This document shows positions 49,660 to 57,369 of a DNA stretch of 64,000 bases, piece after piece (within the stretch, counting starts at the first letter, position 1; the number at the start of each line of letters is the position of its first letter). This stretch comes from JAAZKA01 sp034926225 (GTDB taxonomy: Bacteria; Bacillota; Clostridia; Oscillospirales; QAMX01): contig JAYFRF010000001.1 of NCBI GenBank assembly GCA_034926225.1, positions 186,001 through 250,000 of the forward strand, written 5' to 3'. The translations under genes were made by a program, and so were the position numbers. The notes under the pieces are model-generated. The model ran no database searches. It worked only from the letters and a program-made list of their open reading frames with translations, and was not told the origin of the DNA.

Positions 49660-51231
49660 TTAAGAATTCTCCTTATCGTCCAGCATGAGTTTGTATTCAA
49701 TCGCGTCTGTAAGCGACAGAAGGCAAGCCTCCAAAATGTCGCCGGAGACGCCGATGGTGCTCCAGGTGTTGCGCCCGTCGGTAGAGGTCATCAGGACGCG
49801 AGTCACGGCCGCGGTTGCGGCTTCGGGGTTTAACACGCGCACTTTAAAATCGCTTAAATAGGATTCGTCGAGCCGGGGGTAGAACTGCGTCAGCGCACGC
49901 CGCAGCGCGTCGTCGAGCGCGTTGACAGGGCCGTTGCCCTCCCCCGCTTCCAGCGCTTCCTTCCCGTCGACGCGTACCTTCACGATGGCGGCAGCGGGAT
50001 TGGCGAGCGGAACGGGATACTCCCCGATCGTCTTATAAAACAGCAATTCAAAATGTTCTTGATAGCGTCCGATTGCGCGTCTGGCCATCAGCTCAAAGCT
50101 CGCGTCGGCGGCTTCATAGGTATACCCGGCCTGCTCACGGGTTTTCAACATGTCCAGCAGCGCTTGAGTTTCGGGTGAATCCTTCGTAAGCCCGGGCGCT
50201 ATCATTTGCAGCTTACGAAGGATAAGGTTTCGTCCCGCAAGCTCCGACGTCACGATGCGCCGGGTGTTGCCGACGAGCGAGGGGTCGATATGCTCGAAAG
50301 TACGCGTATTTTTATAGATACCGTCGGCGTGCATCCCCGCCTTATGCGCGAACGCGTTGGAACCGACGTAGGGCATGTTCTTATAGAGCGAAATGTTGGC
50401 CACATCCGCCACACGGCGCGCGGCAAAGGTCAGGCTTGCCATCGCGTCATCGGGGATGCATGAAAACCCGAGCTTGAGCTGCAGGTTCGGTATCACCGTC
50501 GAGAGGTTTGCGTTTCCGCAGCGTTCACCGAAGCCGAGGAGCGTTCCCTGTACATGCCGAGCGCCTGCCAACACCGCCGCAAGCGTGGAAGCCACCGCGC
50601 AGCCGCAATCGTCGTGGCAGTGGATGCCGATACGGTCGCCGCAGAGCGCATACGCTTCGGCTACCCGCATGGCAATCTCGTCCGGAAAAACGCCGCCGTT
50701 TGTATCGCATAATACGACCGTTTGCGCACCGGCACGGAGCGCGGTTTGCAGTACTTCATGCGCATAAGCAGAGTCCTCGCGGGCGCCGTCGAAATAATGC
50801 TCCGCGTCGAAGATAACCTCCATCCCCTGTCCGCGCAGGTAGGAGACGCTGTCCGCGATCATACGGAGGTTTTCCTCCGGGGTCGTAACGAGCACCTCGC
50901 GGACGTGGTAGAGCCAGGCCTTGCCGAAGATGACCGCGACGGGCATCCCGGTGGCAACGAGTGCCGCGAGATCCTCCTCCGCGCAGCCGTCCTTACGGCG
51001 TGTACTGCCGAACGCACAGGGACGCGAAGCGGACAAGGATGTTTCCCGGATGCGGGTGAATACCTCCGCTTCCCGCGGCGCGGAGGAGGGGTTGCCAAGC
51101 TCGATGAAGTCAATCCCGATTGAGTCGAGCGTCGCGGCGATGGCGCATTTGTCCTCGACGGAGAAGGAAATACCTCTCGACTGTGCACCATCGCGCAGGG
51201 TGGTGTCGAGTATCTCGATTTTACGGCTCAT
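49660..51231 (-). CDS. cimA: (R)-Citramalate synthase
   Basis: 523-residue DRE-TIM enzyme joining pyruvate and acetyl-CoA to make (R)-citramalate, the first step of a threonine-independent route to 2-oxobutanoate and isoleucine. TIM-barrel start EILDTTLRDGAQSRGISFS, metal ligands in IGIHCHDDCGCAVAS, and the C-terminal LeuA dimer/allosteric domain. Distinguished from LeuA by the GAQ (not GEQ) active-site motif and by GKAWLYHVREVL typical of the TIGR00977 group. Its ATG overlaps the leuA stop by four bases. Confidence 0.9.
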   Translation of the reverse strand: MSRKIEILDTTLRDGAQSRGISFSVEDKCAIAATLDSIGIDFIELGNPSSAPREAEVFTRIRETSLSASRPCAFGSTRRKDGCAEEDLAALVATGMPVAVIFGKAWLYHVREVLVTTPEENLRMIADSVSYLRGQGMEVIFDAEHYFDGAREDSAYAHEVLQTALRAGAQTVVLCDTNGGVFPDEIAMRVAEAYALCGDRIGIHCHDDCGCAVASTLAAVLAGARHVQGTLLGFGERCGNANLSTVIPNLQLKLGFSCIPDDAMASLTFAARRVADVANISLYKNMPYVGSNAFAHKAGMHADGIYKNTRTFEHIDPSLVGNTRRIVTSELAGRNLILRKLQMIAPGLTKDSPETQALLDMLKTREQAGYTYEAADASFELMARRAIGRYQEHFELLFYKTIGEYPVPLANPAAAIVKVRVDGKEALEAGEGNGPVNALDDALRRALTQFYPRLDESYLSDFKVRVLNPEAATAAVTRVLMTSTDGRNTWSTIGVSGDILEACLLSLTDAIEYKLMLDDKENS

Positions 51232-52757
51232 GACGTCGCCTCCCCGTTTGTGACGGGTTCTCCGGCGAGTTTGTTGACACCGTTTACATAAGCGTTGATG
51301 CTTGCTTCGATCACGTCGGTGGATAAACCGCGGCCGACTACACTACGTTTGGCACTGCGGATATGGACCACGGCTTCTCCGAGCGCGTCCTCACCGCCGG
51401 TGACCGAGCTTAACCGGTAGCTTTCGAGTGTGAGATCCATACCTACAATGTCGTTGATCGCCTTAAATGCAGCGTCAACAGGGCCGTCGCCGAGAGCTAC
51501 GCGTTCAATCTCGCGTTCGCCGTCGGAAAGTTTCACGATGGCTGTAGAGGAAATGGTATTGCCGCTGTTTATGACGAAATTAACCAGATTATACTTAGAA
51601 ACGCGGTCCTCGGTATGTGCGCCGACGAGCGCTTCCAGATCGTAGTCAAGAATAACCTTCTTTTTATCCGCCAAAGCCTTGAACTTTTCGAAGGCGTCGT
51701 CGAGTTCTTCCCGCGTAAGGTGGTATCCAAGCTCGCATAAACGCTCATCAAAGGCGTGCCGTCCGGAGTGCTTGCCTAAGATGTTCTGCGACTGTGGGAT
51801 GCCAAGCTCCTCGGGGCGAATGATCTCATACGTCAGCGGATTGGCCATTACGCCGTGCTGATGGATACCGGCCTCATGCGCGAAGGCATTGGTGCCGACG
51901 ATCGCCTTGTTCGGCGGCATCGGGATACCGGTAATCGTCTGAATCAGACGGGAGGAACGGTAGATACGCTTTGTATTGACACCCGTTTCACATTGAAAGA
52001 TATCGGAACGGGTACGCAGTGCCATGATGGTTTCCTCTAAAGCGGCGTTGCCGGCACGCTCGCCGATGCCGTTAATGGTACACTCGACTTGCCCCGCGCC
52101 CGCGGCGACGGCGGCAAGGGTGTTGGCTGTAGCCATGCCAAGGTCGTTGTGGTTATGCGTCGAAAGTACGCAGTTTTCAGCGCCGTGAGCGGTGGAGCGG
52201 ATGTAAGTAAAAAGCTTTGTAATTTCCAGCGGCGTCGCGTAGCCGACGGTATCGGGGAGGTTGACGACGGTAGCGCCGGCACGGACGACGGCTTCCACGA
52301 TGCGTGCAAGAAAGGCGCGGTCGGAGCGCGTAGCATCCTCCGCGGAGAATTCGACATCGGCACAAAAGGATTTTGCATAAGCTACGGCGCTGGCCGCCGT
52401 TTCGAGTACCTCGGCGGGGGACATGCGCAGCTTATAAGCCATATGGATGGGAGAGGTGGCGATAAAAACGTGGAGGATGGGCGACGCTGCTGCGCGCACT
52501 CCCGCCCATGCGGAGTCGATATCGGATTTCAGGGCGCGGGAAAGCGCGCAGACGGCGGCATCCTGAACGATGCCGGAGATCGTCTGCACAGCGGAGAGGT
52601 CGCCGGGAGACGCCGCGGGAAACCCGGCTTCAATGATGTCGACACCGAGCTTTTCCAGGGATCTGGCAACCTCTATTTTTTCCTTTATGTCCATGCTGCA
52701 GCCCGGCGACTGTTCGCCGTCACGCAGGGTTGTATCGAGTATCCGAATGGTTTTCAT
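51228..52757 (-). CDS. leuA: 2-Isopropylmalate synthase
   Basis: 509-residue first enzyme of leucine synthesis (2-oxoisovalerate plus acetyl-CoA). IRILDTTLRDGEQSPGCSM at the N terminus, metal-binding LSTHNHNDLGMATANTLAA, NGIGERAGNAALEE, and a C-terminal regulatory domain (YRLSSVTGGEDALGEAVVHI) that senses leucine in relatives. Ten base pairs after the PAP2-like gene and overlapping cimA, so leuA and cimA are coupled. I see no T-box or leader peptide upstream. Confidence 0.95.
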   Translation of the reverse strand: MKTIRILDTTLRDGEQSPGCSMDIKEKIEVARSLEKLGVDIIEAGFPAASPGDLSAVQTISGIVQDAAVCALSRALKSDIDSAWAGVRAAASPILHVFIATSPIHMAYKLRMSPAEVLETAASAVAYAKSFCADVEFSAEDATRSDRAFLARIVEAVVRAGATVVNLPDTVGYATPLEITKLFTYIRSTAHGAENCVLSTHNHNDLGMATANTLAAVAAGAGQVECTINGIGERAGNAALEETIMALRTRSDIFQCETGVNTKRIYRSSRLIQTITGIPMPPNKAIVGTNAFAHEAGIHQHGVMANPLTYEIIRPEELGIPQSQNILGKHSGRHAFDERLCELGYHLTREELDDAFEKFKALADKKKVILDYDLEALVGAHTEDRVSKYNLVNFVINSGNTISSTAIVKLSDGEREIERVALGDGPVDAAFKAINDIVGMDLTLESYRLSSVTGGEDALGEAVVHIRSAKRSVVGRGLSTDVIEASINAYVNGVNKLAGEPVTNGEATS

Positions 52758-52767
52758 GCTGTCCTCA

Positions 52768-53193
52768 TTACACTAAAAGACCGATTCCGAAACCGAGAAA
52801 AGCACCCACGATCACTTCACGAGGGGTATGCCCGATCAGCTCTTTCAAGTTCTTTTGGAACATATCGGGAGCGTTCTTCCAGTTATCCATCATATAATTT
52901 AATATTTTTGCCTGTTCCCCGGCGGCGCGGCGCACACCGGTGGCGTCGTACATGGTAACGAGCGCAAAAGCGGCCGCGATAGCGAAAGCGGCGTTATTGA
53001 TACCTGTGTACTTGCCGACGGAGGTGACGAGCGCGATGACGAAGGAGGTATGCGAACTGGGCATTCCTCCGGAACCGACGAAGCGTTCCAGAGAGAGCTT
53101 TTTATCTTTTAACAGACTCAGTGCGACTTTTATAATCTGCGCGGATGCCCAAGCTATGACAGCCGCAAGGAGTATTCTGTTATTCCATTCCAA
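52768..53193 (-). CDS. Divergent PAP2 family membrane protein
   Basis: 141 residues with about four membrane segments and the divergent-PAP2 (DUF212) signature: GSGGMPSSHTSFVIALVTS near residue 40 and YDATGVRRAAGEQAKILN near residue 81. Possibly a lipid phosphatase acting on prenyl diphosphates or phosphatidic acid, which would fit the ispA neighbour. It starts 36 bp after ispA. Confidence 0.85.
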   Translation of the reverse strand: MEWNNRILLAAVIAWASAQIIKVALSLLKDKKLSLERFVGSGGMPSSHTSFVIALVTSVGKYTGINNAAFAIAAAFALVTMYDATGVRRAAGEQAKILNYMMDNWKNAPDMFQKNLKELIGHTPREVIVGAFLGFGIGLLV

Positions 53194-53229
53194 AGCGAAG
53201 CTGCGCCTCCTGCGGAAAGTTTTTTAGTT

Positions 53230-54072
53230 TTAAATATCGCGTCCTGCAAGATAGAGAGCAAGCCAGGTAAGGAAATCGGAGTCTGCGAAGCTGCGGGCAG
53301 CGGCAATCGCCTCCCGTGTCAGCTCATCAATGCGCGCACACGACGCGGATTCGCCGAGGATGGCGGGATAAGTCGTCTTGCCGATGGCTTCATCTTGCTC
53401 GAGGTCTAACAGATCGTCGCGAATCTGGAACGCAAGCCCCACAGATGCCGCATAGCGGTCGGCGGCCGCGAGCTCGGACTCCCCTGCTCCTGCGGCAATG
53501 CAGCCGAGCTTTGCGGCAACGCGCATCAGTGCCCCGGTCTTTAAGTCGTACATTTCCGAGAGCTCGTCAAAGGAAGATAGCTTCCCGTCGTTCTGCACAT
53601 CGATAGCCTGCCCGCCGAGCATGCCGTCGATACCGGCGGCTGCGGCAAGGGCACGGGCCGCGGCGAGGGTATGTTCGGACGGCAGTCCCGACGACAAAGC
53701 GGTTACAAAGGCATGAGTCAGCAGTCCGTCCCCCGCGAGAACGGCGAAATCCTCTCCGTAGACGACGTGGTTGGTCGGCCTCCCGCGGCGCAGGGTATCG
53801 TTATCCATACAGGGAAGATCGTCGTGGATGAGCGAGTAGCAGTGAATCATCTCGAGTGCACACGCAAACGGGAGCGCCGCATCGATCGTACCGCCGCAGA
53901 CACGGCAAAACTCCAGCGTCAGCGCGGGACGGATACGCTTGCCGGGAGAGAGAAGGCTGTAGCGCATTGCGTCGCGGATATGGGCGCGGGAATCGTCCGA
54001 CGCGGGGAGGAAACGCTCCAATGCCGTTAAAACCGTCGCGGCATAGGATTCCAAACGTTCAATTCGTTCCAT
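53230..54072 (-). CDS. ispA: Polyprenyl (farnesyl/geranylgeranyl) diphosphate synthase
   Basis: 280-residue trans-isoprenyl diphosphate synthase. First aspartate-rich motif DDLPCMDND near residue 75 and second DDLLD near residue 215, with SPGKRIRPAL near residue 43. The short-chain type and gene context (xseB-ispA) indicate farnesyl diphosphate synthase for the cell-wall lipid carrier. Start at ATG 54072 overlaps xseB; an upstream in-frame ATG at 54102 is also possible. Confidence 0.92.
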   Translation of the reverse strand: MERIERLESYAATVLTALERFLPASDDSRAHIRDAMRYSLLSPGKRIRPALTLEFCRVCGGTIDAALPFACALEMIHCYSLIHDDLPCMDNDTLRRGRPTNHVVYGEDFAVLAGDGLLTHAFVTALSSGLPSEHTLAAARALAAAAGIDGMLGGQAIDVQNDGKLSSFDELSEMYDLKTGALMRVAAKLGCIAAGAGESELAAADRYAASVGLAFQIRDDLLDLEQDEAIGKTTYPAILGESASCARIDELTREAIAAARSFADSDFLTWLALYLAGRDI

Positions 54073-54301
54073 CGGCGTCTCCGAATTTCTGCTCGACGAC
54101 ATGCCCGTCGTCGAGCTTTGTCAGGATGGTGACACGCTGCGTGGCGCGCTCAAGCGCGTCGGAGCAGAGCTTACAGAGCTTTGTGCCTTCCTCGAAAAGG
54201 GAGAGTGTTTCGGCAAGCGGCGCGTCTCCGCGCTCCATGGCACGTACGATCTCCTCGAGGCGGGTCATCGCCTGCTCAAAGGTCATTTCATTTTCGTTCA
54301 C
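54059..54301 (-). CDS. xseB: Exodeoxyribonuclease VII small subunit
   Basis: 80 residues: TFEQAMTRLEEIVRAMERGD and LAETLSLFEEGTKLCKLCSDAL, the hallmarks of XseB, a helical protein that wraps the XseA subunit. Start is GTG at 54301, overlapping the xseA stop as GTGA with AAAGGAGG upstream. Confidence 0.93.
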   Translation of the reverse strand: MNENEMTFEQAMTRLEEIVRAMERGDAPLAETLSLFEEGTKLCKLCSDALERATQRVTILTKLDDGHVVEQKFGDADGTN

Positions 54302-55518
54302 AGCGAGTCCTCCTTTGTGATATCGTCAACAGAGCATAAAACCTTCCCCCGCCGCAGCGTCAGCTGCAGCCGATCGCCTTGACTTAAGACACCCGCGTCC
54401 GTGACGATGGCGCCCTGCTCATCCTGCGCGAAGGCATAGCCACGCGCGAGGACTTTCAGGGGACTCATTGCGTCAAGCTTCGACACATCGCGCAGGAATA
54501 TCTCCCGTTTGCGGGACAAGGCGTTCTGCGTAGCGGCGACAAGCCGGTCGGACTTGTGAGCAAGCTCCATCCGGCGGTCGTCGATCGTGTTTTGAGGGTT
54601 TTGCAGCACACGGCTGGCGGAAAGCGTGCGAAAAACATCGCTTTTGCGGGAGATTTGGCTCTGAACGGAGCGGACAATAGCCGCTTTCGTCGAGGATAAG
54701 CCGGCAAGGATATCCGTGGTATCCGGTACGGCAAGCTCGGCGGCGTTTGAAGGCGTGGCGGCACGGATGTCGGCGACGAAATCCGCGATGGTGACGTCCG
54801 GTTCATGCCCGACGGCTGAAATCACGGGGATAGCCGACGCGCGGATGGCGCGGGCGACGCCTTCATCGTTAAATGCCCATAAATCCTCAAGCGAACCGCC
54901 CCCGCGACCGGCGATGATCACATCGGCGATGCGGTAACGGTTGGCAAAATCAAGCGCCGTGATAATCTCCCCCGGCGCATCCGGTCCCTGTACGAGAACC
55001 GGCACAATCCTCACCCTTGCGAGAGGGTAACGGCGGCCCAGAATCCGCAGCATATCACGCACGGCGGCGCCGGTCGGCGACGTGATCAACGCGATACGGC
55101 GTGGATATGAAGGCAGGGGACGCTTTAAGGAGGGGTCGAACAGTCCTTCCGTCCGCAGCTTCTCTTTGAGCTGCTCGAACGCAAGATAGAGCGCGCCGAG
55201 TCCGTCCGGCTGCATCGTTTCGGCGTAAAGCTGGTACTGACCCACGCCCGGGAATACGCTGACACGGCCGCAGGTGATCACACGCATACCATCCGCCATC
55301 CGAAAGCCGAGCTTGGCGGCAGCCGGACGGAACATGACGGCACGCAGAACGCTTTGCTCGTCTTTCAGCGTAAAATAGATATGCCCGGAGGAGTGATATT
55401 TCAGATTGGAGATCTCCCCCGCGACGAAAACCGCCGCAAGCGTAGCATCCCCATCAAACAAGCTCTTGATGTACTGGGTCAGCGTTGTGACGCTGTAAAT
55501 TGTCATCGGCGCGTCCAT
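54298..55518 (-). CDS. xseA: Exodeoxyribonuclease VII large subunit
   Basis: 406-residue nuclease subunit that degrades single-stranded DNA to short oligonucleotides. OB-fold N terminus (YSVTTLTQYIKSLFDGD, VAGEISNLKYHSSGHIYFTLKD), catalytic region (IALITSPTGAAVRDML and GRGGGSLEDLWAFNDE), then a long helical part and a C-terminal ARGYAFAQDEQG segment. Start 55518 has GGGGA six bases upstream; ATG 55506, which overlaps the previous stop as ATGA, is an alternative. Confidence 0.94.
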   Translation of the reverse strand: MDAPMTIYSVTTLTQYIKSLFDGDATLAAVFVAGEISNLKYHSSGHIYFTLKDEQSVLRAVMFRPAAAKLGFRMADGMRVITCGRVSVFPGVGQYQLYAETMQPDGLGALYLAFEQLKEKLRTEGLFDPSLKRPLPSYPRRIALITSPTGAAVRDMLRILGRRYPLARVRIVPVLVQGPDAPGEIITALDFANRYRIADVIIAGRGGGSLEDLWAFNDEGVARAIRASAIPVISAVGHEPDVTIADFVADIRAATPSNAAELAVPDTTDILAGLSSTKAAIVRSVQSQISRKSDVFRTLSASRVLQNPQNTIDDRRMELAHKSDRLVAATQNALSRKREIFLRDVSKLDAMSPLKVLARGYAFAQDEQGAIVTDAGVLSQGDRLQLTLRRGKVLCSVDDITKEDSL

Positions 55519-56456
55519 ACGTCTTCCCCTTCCTGAATTGCCGCAAGCAGGGCCGGCCCGAGCGCGTTGTCGGACGCATACGCCGGCGGCGCAAAGTACG
55601 CGCCGAAAGCGTCATGCATAGCGGCTTGAATACGGCGGTTGCTCATCACCCCGCCGGCGCAAAGGACAGGCAGGCCGGGGTGGCGTTCCAGCGCCTGTCG
55701 GGTTGCGGTGAGGATCATGCGGGTGATCGTAGCGATGACAAACGTGGCGACCTCAGCCTGCGGCGTACCGGATGCAAGCAGGGCGGTAACCTTGTTCTCC
55801 ATGCCGGAGAGCGAAAAGCGCGCGTCCTCCACGCGGACGGCAAATCCCTTTTGCGGCGGAGCCCCCTCCGTCAGGGTTTCCAGCGCGGGACCTGACGGAA
55901 AGTTAAGTCCCATGGCAACGCCCGCACGGTCGACAAGCTGCCCTGCTGCTATGTCGGTGGTTCCCCCGATAATGGTTTCCTGTGGGATGCCCTGCGCGTC
56001 GGAGGTCACATATAATAGTTCGGTCGTCCCGCCCGAGAGATGCCATGCGAGGAACGGCTGACGCAGTAGCCCGAGTGCGTCGGCGCCGTAAGCGGCGGCG
56101 GCGATGTGACCTTGCTGATGGGAGAATGTATGGAGAGGAACGCCGTATGCCGATGAAAACGCCTGCGCGGCGGCGATACCCGCAAGGAAGCAGGGCATGT
56201 ACGAGCCTTCCGCGTCGCGTGGGCGAGCGGATACGCCGACAGCCTTTACGCCGGACGCGGGGCGCTCCTCAAACAGGGAACGCGTCAGCTCCGGCAGAGC
56301 TTTCGTATGGGCAAAGAGCGCGTCGGACTGGCGAAGTCCTCGTTCCCCGTCCGCCACAGACAGCAGACGGGAGGATAACCTCGCCGTACGGGAATCCGCG
56401 TCATAAAAGGCTAGGGAGGTGCGGTAGTTGCTGGTATCGACGCCTAAGTACGTCAT
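55503..56456 (-). CDS. TsaD/Kae1-like protein, probable paralogue
   Basis: 317 residues of the ASKHA/TsaD family: N-terminal YLGVDTSNYRTSLA, metal motif FSHQQGHIAAAAYG (H-x3-H), ATP-site SGGTTELLYV, FSLSGMENKV near residue 210 and CAGGVMSNRRIQ with a late DNALGPALLAA. TsaD itself makes the t6A base of tRNA, but its N terminus is normally GIETSCDET; here it is GVDTSNYRT and the protein is shorter, so this looks like a clostridial paralogue of unknown role. Overlaps nusB by four bases. Confidence 0.75.
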   Translation of the reverse strand: MTYLGVDTSNYRTSLAFYDADSRTARLSSRLLSVADGERGLRQSDALFAHTKALPELTRSLFEERPASGVKAVGVSARPRDAEGSYMPCFLAGIAAAQAFSSAYGVPLHTFSHQQGHIAAAAYGADALGLLRQPFLAWHLSGGTTELLYVTSDAQGIPQETIIGGTTDIAAGQLVDRAGVAMGLNFPSGPALETLTEGAPPQKGFAVRVEDARFSLSGMENKVTALLASGTPQAEVATFVIATITRMILTATRQALERHPGLPVLCAGGVMSNRRIQAAMHDAFGAYFAPPAYASDNALGPALLAAIQEGEDVWTRR

Positions 56457-56908
56457 GCCTTTTTCTTTTCGGCACGGACGAAACTGCCGAGGATGCCGTT
56501 GATGAATTTCGAGGCTTCCTCGCTGTCATAACTGCGGGCAAGGTCAACGGCTTCGTTGATGGACGCGGCGTCCGGAACATCGGTATCGTCCATATATAGA
56601 ATTTCGAACATGCACAGACGCAGGATGGATACGGTGACGCGGGAGATACGTCCCAGCGGCCAACCGATGGTATAGCGGTCGATAAAGGCGTCCAGCTCAT
56701 TACGGTGGGCGGCGACACCGCGAAGAAGCGCCTCGATATAGACGCGCTCGGATTCGATGGGGAGCTTTTCATAAAGACTGTCTTCCGGGCGTAGGGAGGT
56801 GAAGTTATCGGCGTTCAGATCTTTGAGAACTTCCTCCGGGGTTACGGCGTTCATATCTGCCGCATACAACAGACGCAGCGCCAGTTCGCGGGCGCTTTTT
56901 CTGCTCAT
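56453..56908 (-). CDS. nusB: Transcription antitermination factor NusB
   Basis: 151-residue all-helical RNA-binding protein of rRNA antitermination: RKSARELALRLLYAADMN at the N terminus and DAASINEAVDLARSYDSEEA with FINGILG at the C terminus. Overlaps the Asp23-like gene upstream (ATGA) and the TsaD-like gene downstream (ATGA). Confidence 0.93.
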   Translation of the reverse strand: MSRKSARELALRLLYAADMNAVTPEEVLKDLNADNFTSLRPEDSLYEKLPIESERVYIEALLRGVAAHRNELDAFIDRYTIGWPLGRISRVTVSILRLCMFEILYMDDTDVPDAASINEAVDLARSYDSEEASKFINGILGSFVRAEKKKA

Positions 56909-57270
56909 TTGACCACCGTTTCAGGGCTGACACCGACGACATTGACGTTGACGCCGACGACATGCAGCGCGGTCATGCTCTCGACGGCGTTTGCAATGGC
57001 ATCCTGCACGGTTTTGGCCAGATCTGCGACAACAATGCCGTAACGTACCTGAAGCTGGACATCCAGCGTGACGCCTTCCTCGGTGAAACGAATTTTAATG
57101 CCGCGTCCGAGACGGTTCTTTCCGATCAGCTCACGGAAATCCGCCGCGGAGAAGAACGGCGATAGAGAAGCGCCGTCAATTTCCGAAATAGCGATCGCGG
57201 CGATGGCGGCGATCACGTCGTCGGCGATACGGATATCGCCGATCATGGCAAAATCCTTCTGTTCGCTCAT
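56905..57270 (-). CDS. Asp23/Gls24 family protein
   Basis: 121 residues: IRIADDVIAAIAAIAISEID, then a long beta-rich middle (IKIRFTEEGVTLDVQLQVRY) and TVQDAIANAVESMTALHVVGVNVNVVGV, the Asp23/Gls24 pattern linked to cell-envelope homeostasis. Start at ATG 57270, close to GAGGG; the open frame continues into dnaE. It heads the nusB operon, which has its own promoter. Confidence 0.88.
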   Translation of the reverse strand: MSEQKDFAMIGDIRIADDVIAAIAAIAISEIDGASLSPFFSAADFRELIGKNRLGRGIKIRFTEEGVTLDVQLQVRYGIVVADLAKTVQDAIANAVESMTALHVVGVNVNVVGVSPETVVK

Positions 57271-57304
57271 TTTTTTACCCTCGGTTCCGAATATATTATG
57301 GATC

Positions 57305-57333
57305 AGTATAACATATCTTGCCCGAAATAGCAA
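57305..57333 (-). promoter_or_regulatory. Promoter of the asp23-nusB-xse operon
   Basis: Minus-strand TTGCTA (57333-57328), 17-bp spacer, TATACT (57310-57305), preceded by TG for an extended -10. It lies between dnaE and the Asp23-like start. Confidence 0.75.
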
Positions 57334-57369
57334 GAATTTTATACGCGCGAGCTCCTTTTTAAGTCTCAT

